Positions 23,401 to 36,446 of a DNA stretch of 64,000 nucleotides are shown in pieces (within the stretch, counting starts at the first letter, position 1; the number at the start of each line of letters is the position of its first letter). Origin of the DNA: Dioscorea cayenensis subsp. rotundata (taxonomy: Eukaryota > Streptophyta > Magnoliopsida > Dioscoreales > Dioscoreaceae). The translations under genes were made by a program, and so were the position numbers. The stretch lies in the NCBI RefSeq assembly GCF_009730915.1, contig NC_052490.1, positions 31,186,625 through 31,250,624 on the forward strand. The letters run 5' to 3'. A model generated the notes under the pieces. It made no database searches and was not told where the DNA came from. It was given only the letters and a program-made list of their open reading frames with translations.

Positions 23401-25385
23401 AGTGTCTAAAAGAAGCCTTCAAATGCTTTAACATAAAGAGAAATGTGTTAAATTGGCATAGAGAAGTCTGTTTGCTTTTAAAAAAAACACAGCATGTAAA
23501 AGTTTAATTAGTAAAATCCACAGTTGCTCTATATGCATGCTACTGTGTATTTCTTGTGGCTAGCTAGAAATTTGCAACTTTTTTAGTAAAAAAAATTGGA
23601 GCATGACGAAGTGTTTTGCTTAAATTAGGAACGCCATTATGCTTAGATTCTGTACCAAAAATAGTATGGAAATTAAAGTGACTTTGTGCTTAATGGATAT
23701 ATAGCTTGTTTGGATTGGTTTCTGGAGGACCTATAATTGTTTTTTTATAAGTTAGATATTTCTAGGTTTAAAAAAATATATTTGTATTGATAGAAGCCGA
23801 TAGAAGTCTAAATGCTGTTTTTCATAAACCGCTCATGTGATGCTTATGGGAAAAACACTTTTCAAGAGTTGTTTTTATATTATAAAATTACTAAATTATC
23901 TTTATAAAATAAATAATTGAATGTGTTTTTATATTTTTCTCTAATCTTTCAATAAATAATTGAGTGTATTATTATTATTATTATTATCAATAGCAATTAC
24001 TGTGTTTTGAATGAGATATTATAATAACTCAATGAATGTCCATTTTAATAATTTGTCATGGAAAAAATCTTTTTAAGAATGCACATCAAAACAACTTCAC
24101 ACATATAAAAGTATTTATATATTAACTTATCAAAACATAAAATATAGAGAAGCACTTTTGTTAAAAGTCCTTCTACCAAACTAAAAAAACAAAACACTTA
24201 TTTTATTAGCCAATCCAAACAAGGCCGTAGACGAGTTTGTATTTGTTGTTGTATTATCACATGTATTCTTCTTTTCTTGTGTTTTATTTAGCTATTTCCA
24301 CTTAAACAACCAATGAGTTATAAGCATGAAGTTTTTTTTTTTGACCAAATAATAATAATAATAATAATAATATGTTATATTAATAATAATAATTTTTACA
24401 TTGGACATCATTATTTTCGCATGATTTGAAGATTCATGGATGCATTTGTATCATGAGTAAAATACTATTTAAGCTTAAACATAAGCATGTGACAAAGCTA
24501 AAGCTTGAATTAAGTTAGAGCTCTCTGATGCAAAGGTGCAAACATTTAAGACTTGAAACACGTTGCACATGTGAACAAATGCAATGAATCAGTCCTAAAC
24601 TTGGGTATCAAAAGAAGGGTAGTCTCCTTTTCTCCAATCCTGCAAAGTGGATGAAAGAAAAACATGCTCTTAGAATAGATACAATGATAGGGATATATAT
24701 ATATATATAAATATGTGGACAGGAATATATATATATAAACATGGAGATAAAAGCTTAGGAAAGCAGGCGCCAGGAGTGTATTGCAGGGTCATGTCTCTTT
24801 TGACAGCTTTGTCTAGGGCCAAACATTTAATAAAGTTGATGAAAGGGGGATATCCAATGATTTTGTTATAATAAATTTGGCGGGGCTCGGAGGTCGGATC
24901 AAGCTGCAAAAGGAGATTTATTTGCTCAGCAATGCTTCTCTTGGTATTTGTACTTTTTTTTTTTTCAATCATTAATTTGAATGGAATTTTGGAATAATGG
25001 CGTTACCATGAGTGCTTTGTTTGCTGAAAAATCTTATAAATTTATTTAGTTATTAATTTTGATAAATATGCGACAAACGTCATATTTAAAAAAAATTAGA
25101 GATATGCACAAGCATAAAATACAACAACATGATTAATAAATATCTATACTACCACTTTGTGTGACCTTTAGAGTTTGATCACCTTATAAATTTATTCATA
25201 CTAAATGATTTGATCTGATTTTGCATGGGATAAGTATAACTCCATTATATTCTAATTGTAAATCAAATGCTATCTAGCACTAAAGCCGCTCCAATTAATT
25301 TTTTAATTCTACAAATTAGAAAAATTTAACAGATAACATAACTGAAATAAATAAAATGATATAATAATAAATTAGATATAATTTT
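17488..25385. other. 8-kb intergenic region with degraded MITE-like repeats
   Basis: No gene could be supported. The content is AT-rich spacer with simple repeats (ATTT at 17765-17795, TA at 22590-22613, AAT near 24350) and at least one MITE-like pair (23704-24224, listed separately). A second possible pair of outward GTTTGG-type ends lies near 20780 and 21535 (TTAAATCTAGTGTTTGG against the inverse of CCAAACAAACACACATTTAA), too weak to define. Minus-strand sequence at 24970-24750 reads as an open frame of about 70 residues that I do not recognise. Confidence 0.5.
23704..24224. mobile_element. MITE-like element with GTTTGGATTGG ends
   Basis: The left end GCTTGTTTGGATTGG and right end CCAATCCAAACAAGG are inverted copies, with a 14-bp perfect core. 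The element would be about 520 bp, AT-rich and non-coding. Such (C)TTGTTTGG ends are common in plant Harbinger and hAT MITEs. No convincing target duplication was found, so the superfamily is left open. The ends resemble those of the pair at 43146-43456. Confidence 0.5.
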
Positions 25386-25521
25386 ATTCTAAATGTGTTA
25401 AAAGTGTATGACATAATTTGGTTGAGTTACATCATGGTTTATCCATTTATTTTTTTATTCTAAATGTGTTAAAAGTGTATTACATAATTTGGTTGAGTTA
25501 CAGCATGGTTTATCAATTTAT
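25386..25521. repeat. Tandem duplication, period 71 bp
   Basis: Two adjacent copies of a 70-bp unit beginning ATTCTAAATGTGTTAAAAGT and ending near GGTTTATC(C/A)ATTTA, differing at only a few bases. It is followed directly by a longer (ATT)n run. Confidence 0.85.
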
Positions 25522-25539
25522 TATTATTATTAATAAACC

Positions 25540-25541
<2 letters not shown>

Positions 25542-25589
<48 letters not shown>
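25542..25589. repeat. (ATT)n microsatellite
   Basis: About 48 bases of uninterrupted ATT. Confidence 0.95.
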
Positions 25590-25590
<1 letters not shown>

Positions 25591-25756
25591 AGTTGGTTGG
25601 AGACTTGGAGTCCTTGTAAAAAATTTACTCATATTTTTTCTTTATTCATTCTTTCATGACCTAGCCAGTTAATAATCACTATTATTCAGTCCAATCTATT
25701 ATTATTATTTTCATTAATTTATATTTATTTTTTAGTTATTTATATTTATTTGTTAT

Positions 25757-26990
25757 GTCACGCCCCGAACCCGGCTCATCGGATCCGGTGCGTCAACAAA
25801 TGACCACATACCCATGGGCTAGAACCCAGTAAGCATGCAAGGCCTCAGAACTGTTCTCACAACAAAAATATAACCTCAAAATTTTAACTTCACATACAAA
25901 ATGAACATAAAAGGTTCAAATATAAAGAAGTTTTTCCTAAAACAGAATTCACATACCAACCTAAACATAAAGACAACTCAATTAAAAGGGAACACAAGCT
26001 CTCACTAGCCAAGTAAGTTGCCTGACGATCTACTTACTCTTAATCTGAAAAGTATTAAACAACGGATTATGAGCTTGACAGCCTAGTAAGTAACCCACTA
26101 AAAATAACTGGGATCATAAGAACATTTCTAAAAATGCAGAATCAAAAACCAATCATATCAGGTATTACAAATATTTATCAAAATTGTAGTTCATGAAATT
26201 AAAGAGGTTCAACAAAATACAATTTAATAGTAGACAGAATATATATGTCTCCAAATCACTATGGCTAAAATAAAATAACAGAGATCATTTGTTTACCCTC
26301 GGTGACCCGAGCCAGACTATCAGAGTTCATTTGTTTACCCTCGGTGACCCGAGTCAGAATATCAGAGGCCGTTATTCTTCACCGATGGAATGGTGCGAAA
26401 CTATAGTTTCTTAACAGAGTCATAGTTTCATGTCGACATGGTCAGTGTTTAACCCTTAGTGACAGGGTTAGTGCCTAGTTAAATGGAGACTAAGCGTATT
26501 TATATCAAAATAACTTTCTTATCAGAAAACAAAACAAAATTTTAGAATTTTAGAATTCCAGACATAATTTTCACACAGGTCAGGACAAAATAGAATTTTC
26601 AGAATAACTTGTCGAGTAAATATACAAACATACGCATGATCCCATTCTTTTACAGTAAAAATAATCCAGTTATACTCAAAACAATTTACAAACATAAAAG
26701 TTTAAAGAATAACATATATGATCAAAATGTGAGAATTAAAGTTTCAGTGAAAGAAAAGTAATTCAAATTTTAATAAGTATATAATAACAGAAATTGAATC
26801 CAAGCCTTGCAAACGTTTTAATATTATAAAAGCAAACTTTAAAAGAATTTAAAAAAATTCAAAATTGTCGATAATCGGAAATTATATATACATATACATT
26901 TATATGCAGTGTTACTTACTTGATTAACGTCCAAAACTCCAAATCTTACACTGAATCAAGTTTCTCAGAATACCCTATATTGGGAAGTAG
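25757..26990. mobile_element. Possible solo or partial LTR (fossil, probably Ty3/gypsy-like)
   Basis: The block begins TGTCACGCCCCGAACCCGG, a sequence I associate with one edge of plant LTRs (TG...CA ends), and continues as a compositionally uniform region. It holds a stretch with GAGCTTGACAGCCTAGTAAG and an internal 42-bp tandem duplication. No protein-coding part and no primer-binding site was found at either side, so at most it is a lone or truncated LTR. The right limit is a guess from the change in composition. Confidence 0.35.
26285..26368. repeat. Tandem duplication, period 42 bp
   Basis: Two copies of TCATTTGTTTACCCTCGGTG continuing to ATCAGAG, 42 bp apart, inside the presumed LTR. 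The copies differ at two or three positions. Confidence 0.85.
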
Positions 26991-27029
26991 CCTATTAGTT
27001 TTATTAACAAAATGGATTTTACAATAATC

Positions 27030-27250
27030 ATGGGTTTGCAAGATGCATTTATTATTATTTTTCCCAAAATTACCCTTAACACTCTACTCAATGCTCTTTT
27101 TGGAATTAAATATGAAAAAGAAATGTGAAGATATAAATTAGGAGAAATTTTGGAAAGGTAACTAATTTTTTATAAAATTTTGTGAAATAATTAAGTTTTT
27201 TGGTACGTGAGATTCGGTTAATCACAACAGATATAGAAAAACGAAGGGAG
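27030..27250 (-). mobile_element. Stowaway-like MITE fragment
   Basis: Read on the minus strand from 27252 it begins TACTCCCTTCGTTTTTCTAT and continues closely parallel to the plus-strand element starting near 50746 (shared blocks such as GTTAACCGAATCTTACATACC-like and CTAATTTATATCTTCACATTT). The TA at 27251-27252 marks the intact end. The other end merges with the LTR-like block and was not resolved, so it may be truncated. Confidence 0.6.
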
Positions 27251-27255
27251 TAATT

Positions 27256-27929
27256 TATAAATGTCCGGTCCAAACACGAACATTTTTTGTTCTCATTTTT
27301 TATTCTAATAAATTTGAAAAAATGGTAAAAAAAAAATAAATAAATAAACTTTAAAATAAAGAAATAAATCACTAAAAATATATTAAAAATACAATTGAAG
27401 AATGCCCCTCATAGAAAAGTAACAGCATGTTCTCCTGATAAGTTACAAATATAGGGAGCGAAATAGAGTATCCAATAAAAAGGTGCAAAGATTATGAAGG
27501 TGTGGCCAGTCTAGTCTACAGAATGAGATAAAATTCAATTTGATTAATAGTTTAAAATATATATATATTTTAAAATTAATATTAACAATCATATAAAAAC
27601 TAATTATTAAATAAGCCTAGTTAGATAATTAACCTCTAACTTTCTTTCCACGTGGATTACCACCAAAAATCTCTCAAAAAGGACACGGGTCAATAACTCC
27701 ATCTCATGCGCATCAAGTGATCTCTCAAAATTTATCCCAACTCTTTTTTTTTTTTTTTTAAACACATATAAATATAAAGATAGAGAGAGCCGTTGGCGTC
27801 TCATCCAAAGGCCAAAATTCAAAATCCTCACCTTTCCTTTCTTGCTCTCCTTCTCTTCTATTTAGGCCTTATATACCACCCTTATTCAAATAAGCCTTTA
27901 CTCTCTCCCATTCACTTTTGAGAATTGAG
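27256..27929. promoter_or_regulatory. Upstream region of the 150-residue unknown gene, TATA at 27869-27875
   Basis: A TTATATA box at 27869-27875 lies about 55 bp before the ATG at 27930, in a CT-rich leader context (TTGCTCTCCTTCTCTTC), as in many plant core promoters. The remaining sequence is AT-rich and unremarkable. Confidence 0.5.
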
Positions 27930-28382
27930 ATGATGATCTTTGAAAGCCTAGACTCACTCTGGTTCTTCTCCAATATCCTCTCACATTCATCCTCTCCCAT
28001 TCCATGCACCAATGCCCACACCATTAAATTTCAAACCTCAAACTCACAACCACATCATCCTGTAAATACTCTCAAAACAACCAAATTAGAAACAGAGTTT
28101 GATGTTCAAGTACTACCATTGAAGGCTGAGAAACCCAAGAAATCAAGAGCAACAAAGGAGAAGGAGAAGCAGAAACTGGAGCATCAAAAGAATGACATTG
28201 AAGATGGGTTGGTTGAGGAGTTGGTGTTTCTGGGTTTAAGTTTGCAGCAGCTGTCAGTGAAACAGAGAATGAAAACAGGGATGGCATTTCACTGCTGCAG
28301 CATGCCACCTCTGAATGATGGTTTGGCCATGAAGAAACACCTCAAATCTTGGGCTCATGCTGTTGCTTGCACTGTTAGATGA
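27930..28382 (+). CDS. Conserved-looking plant protein of unknown function, 150 aa
   Basis: A single open exon of 150 residues starts at the first of two adjacent ATGs (MMIFESLDSLWFFSNIL). It has a short hydrophobic N-terminus, a Ser/His/Asn-rich linker, a charged Lys/Glu stretch (KPKKSRATKEKEKQKLE, about residues 70-86) likely to be helical, then an acidic-hydrophobic helix (DGLVEELVFLGLSLQQLSVK). The C-terminus RMKTGMAFHCCSMPPLNDG and KSWAHAVACTVR looks like a constrained domain, and I recall similar ends in small uncharacterised plant proteins without being able to name the family. Reasons to call it real: a TATA box and CT-rich leader upstream, a good start context, and composition unlike the flanking spacer. 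No function is proposed. Confidence 0.7.
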   Translation: MMIFESLDSLWFFSNILSHSSSPIPCTNAHTIKFQTSNSQPHHPVNTLKTTKLETEFDVQVLPLKAEKPKKSRATKEKEKQKLEHQKNDIEDGLVEELVFLGLSLQQLSVKQRMKTGMAFHCCSMPPLNDGLAMKKHLKSWAHAVACTVR

Positions 28383-29971
28383 ACTTAGGACCAAGCATGA
28401 TGTTCAGCATTCCAGTGATGATTATTTTGTTTTAAAAGGTTATTTTCTTCATTTACTAGCTAGCATTAACAATAACCCCTGTTAGATTAGATTGTTAATT
28501 CATTGTTTCATTCTGGTGTCTCTGATTATATTATCAATTAGAAACTTACTGCACTGCATTGCTTTGTACTTCAATTCTTCAAAGAATAATGTCTTACAGA
28601 TTTCTTCAGAAGTACAAGAGTTGGACATTTAAGAAGTGGGTGAAATGTATAAATAATCATGGACCCATCAGGTGTTTATTTAGGACCTTGACTGATGTAT
28701 GTTTGAGACAATGAAACAGGAACAATATGTTATTAACATGATTCAGAAGAATCACAAGTTCCGAGTACAAATTAAATTGCAAAATATTTATATGTAGTAT
28801 CTGTATAATTCACTTGTTGTTTATGGAGAATAAAAATAAGCAAGAAACTTAACCAGTCCCTCTGAATATTATATTTTTTTTATGTCCTTATTTTTCAAAT
28901 TAATTAGACTAACATGGTTGTGGAGTACAATGGTTTCGTAGACAAGAAAAAATTTAAATATATGGAAAGAATCAATAATACCAACAAGATCTTTGTCTCT
29001 GTAAAAGAACTTTCAAAATATGGATTAAAACCACTACTCTTCCCTAAATGTGAATCTACTAATTTATTTTGGTCTCTCAAGTAAATATATATATATATAA
29101 ATATTCAGTTTGTTAACTAAGTGGCACAAATCTACCATCTCTACAAAGGTGAATAGCAGTTTATTTTTCTCTTAAATGGAAAGTTAAGAATTTAACTTTT
29201 TTTCTCCTACACAATGATTGAAGGTTTGTCGTTTGTCCAACTTTTTCTATATGAAAAAAATCTCTTAAATGTTATGATTTCCCTCTTTTTTCTTTTTTCT
29301 TTTTTTTAATGAACTGCTTTTCTTTCCATTTTTCACCTTTCTCTGGGCTTACATGAATGACCTTTATCTGCAAAGGAGGTTGATCCGTTTGGTGAACAGA
29401 GTGGCACTATTATTGCGCAGATATCAAGTACTCTTTTACATATCTCATTCATGCCCACTGAACACAACTATCACAAATTTTGCATGTAAACGGTGCTTTT
29501 GCAACGGCCACTAAACACTATCAACGATGATGACATTCCTCTTATTATCTGGAAAGCTTGCTTATTTACAAATGTCTAGAGGATATGAATTCAAACATTC
29601 ATATTAGAATTTTAGACTTTCATTTTTTATAAATGTAGACAAAATCATAACTCTCAATCATTATTGTGAAAAATTGAACCTTTAACCAGTGTTATTATTT
29701 TTCTATTATGACTGTGATTTTAACCCAAACCAAATCACCAACTTGGGTTCTGAAAAATAATTTAAATTTTGCTCGTGTATAATATTTATTTTTACCAACA
29801 AGACCAATGAAATAAGGTCCTGTGCAAAATAAATACCAGGATATTTATATACAGTTTCCAAGTATTTCACTTATGGAGGTAAAAATAGAGAGAAACCAAA
29901 CTGCCTCCCTGGAAATAATGGGTTACAATGGTAACAATGTAATGATGTATCTTATATATTATTCTATGTTT
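28383..29971. other. Intergenic, 3' flanks of two converging genes
   Basis: AT-rich with a short TA run near 29085-29099 and a T-rich block at 29285-29310. No gene recognised. It holds the 3' UTRs of the unknown protein (+) and the J-domain protein (-). Confidence 0.5.
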
Positions 29972-32900
29972 TTATTCCTTGGTCATAGCCTCTGGAAGCT
30001 TGAATGTAGGCGGTTTATCCGTACCTTTTTTTGAATATTCTCTCCACCTACGTGCAGCCGCAGCAGCCCTTTTAGCTCTCTCATTTGTTTCCTCCCCTGT
30101 TTATTAGATCAAATTGTAGGTCATGTGCTTGTCTATAAACAGACCATGCATCATTATTTGAGGAAATTAAAATGTTTTGTTTCTTTTTCTTGTGGATTGA
30201 TTGTTAAAACGCTCTTTCTAATTATTTGCTCTTATCTTTTTCAGTCCGGTGTGCAAAATAAGTTGTTATAATTTTTTATTCTATCTAGATAATATGGACA
30301 AGGAGTACCAAGAATTTAGCAAAAATGGAACTTTGAAAATAATAGAACCATTAGAATAGGCAAATTTACAAAGAAAAAGTTCGCCTATCTAAGAAGAGAA
30401 ATGAAAAAGATTATGGCAATTAATCATGCACCATTGAGAAGGATGCTTACCTGAATTTTGATAATTCTTTGGCTTTCCCCAAACATTGCTCCAGGACCAA
30501 CTGTTATTATCAGTATATTTTTGCTTCATTAACTGCACCTTAACATTTTCCTGCATTAAATGGAAAAATTATATCATGCAAATAAGACCAGCCATAACTT
30601 TATACGGTAATGCAGTCCCCATAACATACTGAAGACATTAGTGCATTGCCAAACAGAACTTAATACAGTAACTAAAAATTGAACTCACTCCGAAATTTAA
30701 CTTTCCAAAAGAAAATTCGAGTTTTACCAGATTCTACTAATCAGTGTGTGACTTTAGAGACACACAACCAACCATCAATGATCAACCCATGTCTGGTTTT
30801 ATTTCTCTAACACTTGCTTGTTCATTCTTAACATATACAATTAATCAGAGCCAACAAGGCCAACAAAACAATTTAAGAAATCACAAAAGAATTCAAACTA
30901 ACAATCTTAATTCATAAGAAAAACTTTCAAATATCTATATAAGATCCACTAACAAGCAAGAACATAGAAGGAAAAATTAAGCAAAAGATACACATGAAAA
31001 TGCTTAGCAAATGAAGAAATTTTGATTTGGATAACTGTTTTAATTATATACAGGGAAAATTTTAGAAATTGGTGGCTCTTACCAAAACTTTTGCTTGGCG
31101 CTTTTCCCATCGAGAGTTTGCCTAGTATATGTAAGAATTTAAAAAATGTCAGCATGTAAAGGTATTAAGAATAACATTAACTTATCAAGAAGAGATTCCT
31201 TGAACAGAATAAACAACAAAATCAATTTATGCATGCATTTCATATAATTTTGATCAAATCACATTCAACACAGCATACATGTTATATCTTTTATAATAGA
31301 GGGTCTAGTTCATGCATGAAGATTACAACAATTACCAAAAGAAAAGAATAGGAGGATTAAACTATCTTTTTGAATAGCAAACCAAAAACTCACAATGCAT
31401 ATATTGTATTCGGGTACCAAAGCACTGGGCAATGCAAGTCCACATGAGTTAATGCATCATTGTTATGGCAGTATTTTCTGATTCCAACTCATTTTTTGTA
31501 CTTCTTGTGAAATGAACATCATCCCATTGATAAACTTTAGTGTTGGACTTGTCAAGTTGAAACTTCGAAGCATTAATGTGGTGCGTGTTGCTCCTTGATT
31601 GTTGTGTTACAACCAATATTAATAACAGCATTTTGCAGAAAACATGCATGTCAGGCACCAGAAATTTTCAATGCATGGACCAAGATCTTTCACTCATAAA
31701 TGAGAGGGATAAAATGTCTGAGAAATTTATATATGGTGTTACCATTCTGAACACATCCGATGCAACTCCCATTCCAGCAAGCATTAACCCAACCTGTGAT
31801 GCCCAAAAACCATTAAATTCAACTATTCTAAGGAATTTATAATCATAACAAAATCATGGGTAACTGGAATTCAAGTATAAAGCAGATAGTTCTATCTTAA
31901 AGAAAATGCATATACTGGATGTTAAACACTCCAGAAAGGGCACTAGCCCAACACTAAGATCAATTATGCTTCAATGCTAAGCACAAGCAAATCATTTACT
32001 AATGATCAAGGACAGAGGCAATGCTCATTTTCCCTATAAAACTGGTAAAAATCCAAAATTAAATAAATAAATCTATAAATAAAAGAGGATGTGCACGATT
32101 TTAAATCTTTCATTCCTTCATTTCTCATCCACAAGATGTTATTATTTTCACTCCCGAGCCTACCACTAGATACCTAGGTATTATCATTTCATTCACTCTG
32201 TTCCTTGCTGCGATCTATAATGGTGGTTGGATTGTACTCATATAAATGAACCAGCTTGCAGAGTATTTATTGTGAAAGTGTTCTGTTTAAAAGAAAAACA
32301 TGCTATAAAATTCTCGATAAAAAATGGCATCCTGAGTATGAAATTTAGGCTTACATTCACTCTCTCTACCCTGCGCATTTCATCTTCAAGTAGAGAAACT
32401 TGTGCTGCTGAAGTCCAGTGGATGCAATCAACTGGGCTGAATATGATATAATTAGAAACACAACTTATCAGTACAGTGATTCATAAATAATAATAGGTGA
32501 CTGGGTAAAGATAATGAAAAAAATCTATGTAAAGAGATGGCTGACAATTGTTAATTGCAAAACAAAACTAGCAAGCTTACATCACAAATGGTGAATGAAT
32601 ATAAAGTATGCACCCTGTTGGATTTGGCCACTGACCTCAATAACAACAATATGACTTAGGAAAAGTTGCTAGAAGCATTTGATACATAAATAGCATGAAT
32701 TACACACTTAAAATAATAGCATAAAGACAAGGTGCATCAATTGCTACTAAACGTTTTATTTCATTCTGTAAATAGGCAACTAAAAAGAACCATTGCTGTT
32801 TTACCAAGTGATATTTTAGATCTTTTTGGACATTTTTAACAGTGTATGAGATATAAAATTGAAGAGACTGTTATCTGGCTCCCACTCACCAACTATCAAT

Positions 32901-34217
32901 TGCTTGTTGAACTAAGTCAGGGTTGCCAGATTGGCAGTGCACTCTTGCTCGCCCAAAATCTTCCTCAATCCTGAATACATCTGGGACAAGATTGGCACAA
33001 TTTTTACATCCTGTTTTTCCAAGAAAACAAAGACATGATCAGTTCAATGTATAGTAGAGTATACCTATGTTCAGCTGAATATTACAATAGAAAGAGATGC
33101 CTTTCAGAAAATGCAAACACCCTTGTATTGATTCTACATAAACATCTTCTCTTACCTGATGTTGACATAGAGGTAAAAGATAACTAGAAAATTAAAAGAT
33201 AGAAACAGAATATGAAGGAGACATTGCCATTCAAATGCAAAAAAGGTGAGATATCATTCATACCTATGCAACTAAACTCATCAACAAACGCATGATCCTT
33301 TGGGCTTGTATCATCCAGGAAAGGATTGATGGCGGTTAAAGAATACCCATGAATTTCATCATACACCATACGCTGCATAGGATCACTAAGCACCTGCGCT
33401 TCCCTGATTCATGTTAGATAACAGACACAAAACAACTCATAAGACATGAATGAGTTAGAAGTTGAGGAGCAAACTTCATAAATCTCATTTATGAACATGC
33501 AAAAGCTTGTAACATCTGGATCATCTCCACTCAAGTCTGGATGGCATGATTTCATGCAGTTATAATAAGCCTTCTTTATCTGCTGTGGAGTAGCATCTGG
33601 TGACTGCAAAACGTAACAATACTACAAATCAAAAATCCAAAGAACCTTCAATTTATCTATAGTATTCCATGGAGTTCAAAGCCAAACCCAACATGGAAGA
33701 TCGACAGTAGAAAATAAGCCCTGATTTTCAACGATACATTCAAATCTTCAGATCACTAAGTGAATGATTGAATTAAGATGAATTTCTCTTGACCTTAAAG
33801 AACTACTCCCTGAACAAACACAGCCAAGACTAACAAGAACCAAGATATCATCCCCATAGCTCTTCCCACAAAATCTTCTAAATTGCATGAAGTTCATGGA
33901 GATAGAAAGCATCAATAAAACCAATAACAATAAATCCGCAAATCAATCGAAAAAAAATCTAAGATTACCAGCCCAAGGACAGCGTAATAGTCATCGGCAA
34001 AATCCTGCTTCGAGAGCGAGTCCCCCGCTACGGAGGCAGCAATCCTGAACCCCATCCTTCTCCTACTCCGGCACCGACCATGGAAATCGATTCCGGAACG
34101 GGTGGTTCCCGGCGAGGAACGCCACCAAGTCCTCGGACAACAGGATGGAGACGATGAAGCCTGGAAGCAGAGCGGGGTTTCCGAGCAAACAGGGGAGAAG
34201 AGCTGAGCCATCACCAT
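29972..34217 (-). CDS. Chloroplast-type DnaJ protein with 4Fe-4S ferredoxin domain
   Basis: Nine exons on the minus strand: 34217-33969, 33603-33475, 33393-33264, 33010-32890, 32436-32355, 31793-31743, 31121-31083, 30550-30451 and 30096-29972. All join in frame to give 341 residues. Residues 1-60 are Ser/Arg-rich and look like a plastid transit peptide. The J domain runs from DDYYAVLGL (about 75) with HPD at 104-106, the Hsp70-stimulating motif. A ferredoxin-like domain follows with C168-x2-C171-x2-C174 and C210-P, the ligand set of a single 4Fe-4S cluster, then PVDCIHW. The C-terminus has ANSRWEKRQAKVL and WSWSNVWGKP. This order matches the small plant DJC76/DJC77/DJC73 group, proposed plastid redox-linked cochaperones. 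The length (341) fits the shorter members, and I cannot assign the exact orthologue. The exon 2 donor (GAA|GTTTGC) is weak. A second ATG at 34211 would shorten the protein by two residues. Confidence 0.93.
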
Positions 34218-36403
34218 TCGCAAGCTCCGTCCGATCTCCTTCCCCTCTCTCTCTCTCTCTCAGCTCCAGCCAAATGATTCGCGCGGTTGAGTTGATATTT
34301 GGAAGAAGGAAGAGGACGGTGACACGCGGTGAGAATAAGTGAGCATTGACAAAGCTAGGGAAGAGAAGATGGAGTCAGGGGTTGTGGGCGGTGAATGGTG
34401 GCGTGAGTGCGGGAGTGAGTGGACACGTGTCATCCGGATGAAGCTCGTGGAATCGAGATGGTTGGAGTGTGGTCTACTTCCCTTCAAGAGTTGCTGAGCT
34501 GGCGTTTGATAGGCCATGAGTTCTTACTTGTGTGTGTAAATGAATCTGATTGGCTTGCGTGAGGGACTGGGCTCAGCCACTGGACGGTTTGAGAATTTTA
34601 AATGTTTTATTTGTCCCTCTTTAATCTTTATATCCACATCTTGTATAATGATGAAAATTTGGTTTTTTTTTTTTCCATGTATTTATGAATAAGTAAATGC
34701 CAGTGAAAAATATGATTTATAATAAAAATAGAACCTAAATTCATATTACCATGGGGTACAAGTGGCCCATTTAAGAGTTTATCAAGCACATGGAAATACA
34801 AAGATGTATCAACTACGGTAGTTTATTAACTCAATCAAGGGTTATACGTGACAATGAAAGTTCACTATATATTCTCTGAGAAGATTTGTAAGAACTATAC
34901 CGAATTAATAAATCCATCATGCAATGTATTATCGAAGATGAGGGATATGACTCCTCTTCACGGGGAACTCATCAGAAGCCATTTGAATAGTATTATAAAA
35001 AGTACCTAAATCAGGGAACAATGTATGAACAACAATGTGGGTACTGCCAAATGTTTTACCACAAGACTAATCTAGTGTTGACTGGTACAATCTCTGTATT
35101 TATTTGTCCCTTTGACAACTCATAACTTGGGGCACTTATTATTTTTGTCAAAATAAATAAATAAATAAATAAAAACTAATGAAATGCGCTTTAGATATTT
35201 GTGCCAAGTGTTAACCCTCGTGTTAATGTAAAAGATCATGATCTTATTTTGCTAATAAAAGCATAAATATAAACAATAAATTGGACTTTGATTGTTTGGA
35301 CAGGGACGTCCAAAAACCATATAGTTTTTTAGTTGTTTGATTGCCATGGATAAAACCAAATAATCAGGACTTTTTTATTACTATTTGTATAAAAAGAAAT
35401 TTCACCTTAATTAATTAATTATAATATTTTCTATTTTAAAAAAATTATAAAATTATAAATCTTTTATGTTTTTTTTTAAATTATTAAGTAAGCTTTGTAA
35501 TAAAAGAAAACCTGCATTGTTGTTGGGATGCAACCCATCAACGGTCCTGGGATGAGGGGTTGTCCATCCGATCCCAAATCCTCCAAATACAAGCATGGTG
35601 ACGAAGAAATACCCATCCAAGCAGCAATGCCCCTTTAATATAAGTTGTATATTTAAGCGATAAAAAAATATATTAAATTAATATTTTAAAATTTTATTTT
35701 AGTTGTTAATAAAGGTGAATAAACTATAATTTATTAATAAAATAACAATGTTAAAATAAATTTGAAAAAAATAATATAAAATCACTTTAAAACAAAAACA
35801 AAAAATAAAAACACGAAAGAAGATTGCACATCCATTAGTTGGTAGATAGGGAAATTGCAATGATTAATGAGCAGCATGAAATAAAAGAATCAGTTAAATC
35901 GTTTTATAAAATGCTTGGATTATCTAAAGTAGAAAGTTGAGATTTTTTTTTATCATCGAGAGTGACTCTACAAATTTGATTTTATGAAGATGAAAATTTT
36001 AAAATTTTATATAAACAACTTAAGAAAAACTTTAAACGAAACAAAAAGATTTATATATTTTTTTATAATATAAATAAGTCACCCAAACACTTTTTTTATA
36101 ACTACGGCTCAGCTTAAATGTTAATATAATTGAATTACAAAATAATGGAATAAAAAACATACGATTTAAAAAGATCAAAAGACAAACAACGAGCAGATGC
36201 AAGAGATATTAAGCACAAAATCAATAAACAAAAAAAAAATATACATATATATATATATATATATATTAAAGAAATAATTTACACCGTTCAAAGAAAAAAA
36301 CAAAAATTACTCATTTAACCATGTATTTATATATATTTGGCCTCGAGCAAAATATAAAGCCACAGATTGAACACTCCATATTTATCCTCTCTCTCTCTCA
36401 CAC

Positions 36404-36446
<43 letters not shown>

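Noticed and set aside
24670-24972. A minus-strand frame of about 70 clean residues (TSEPRQIYYNKIIGYPPF region) and a TTGGCGGGGCTC stretch resembling the miR171 complement
   Set aside because: I recognise no protein family, no splice partner was found, and the miR171-like match is too poor and has no foldback arm.
34740-35120. Possible retroelement tail ending in (AAAT)n near 35150
   Set aside because: The sequence ends in an A-rich run, but no LINE 3' UTR motif or target duplication could be matched.
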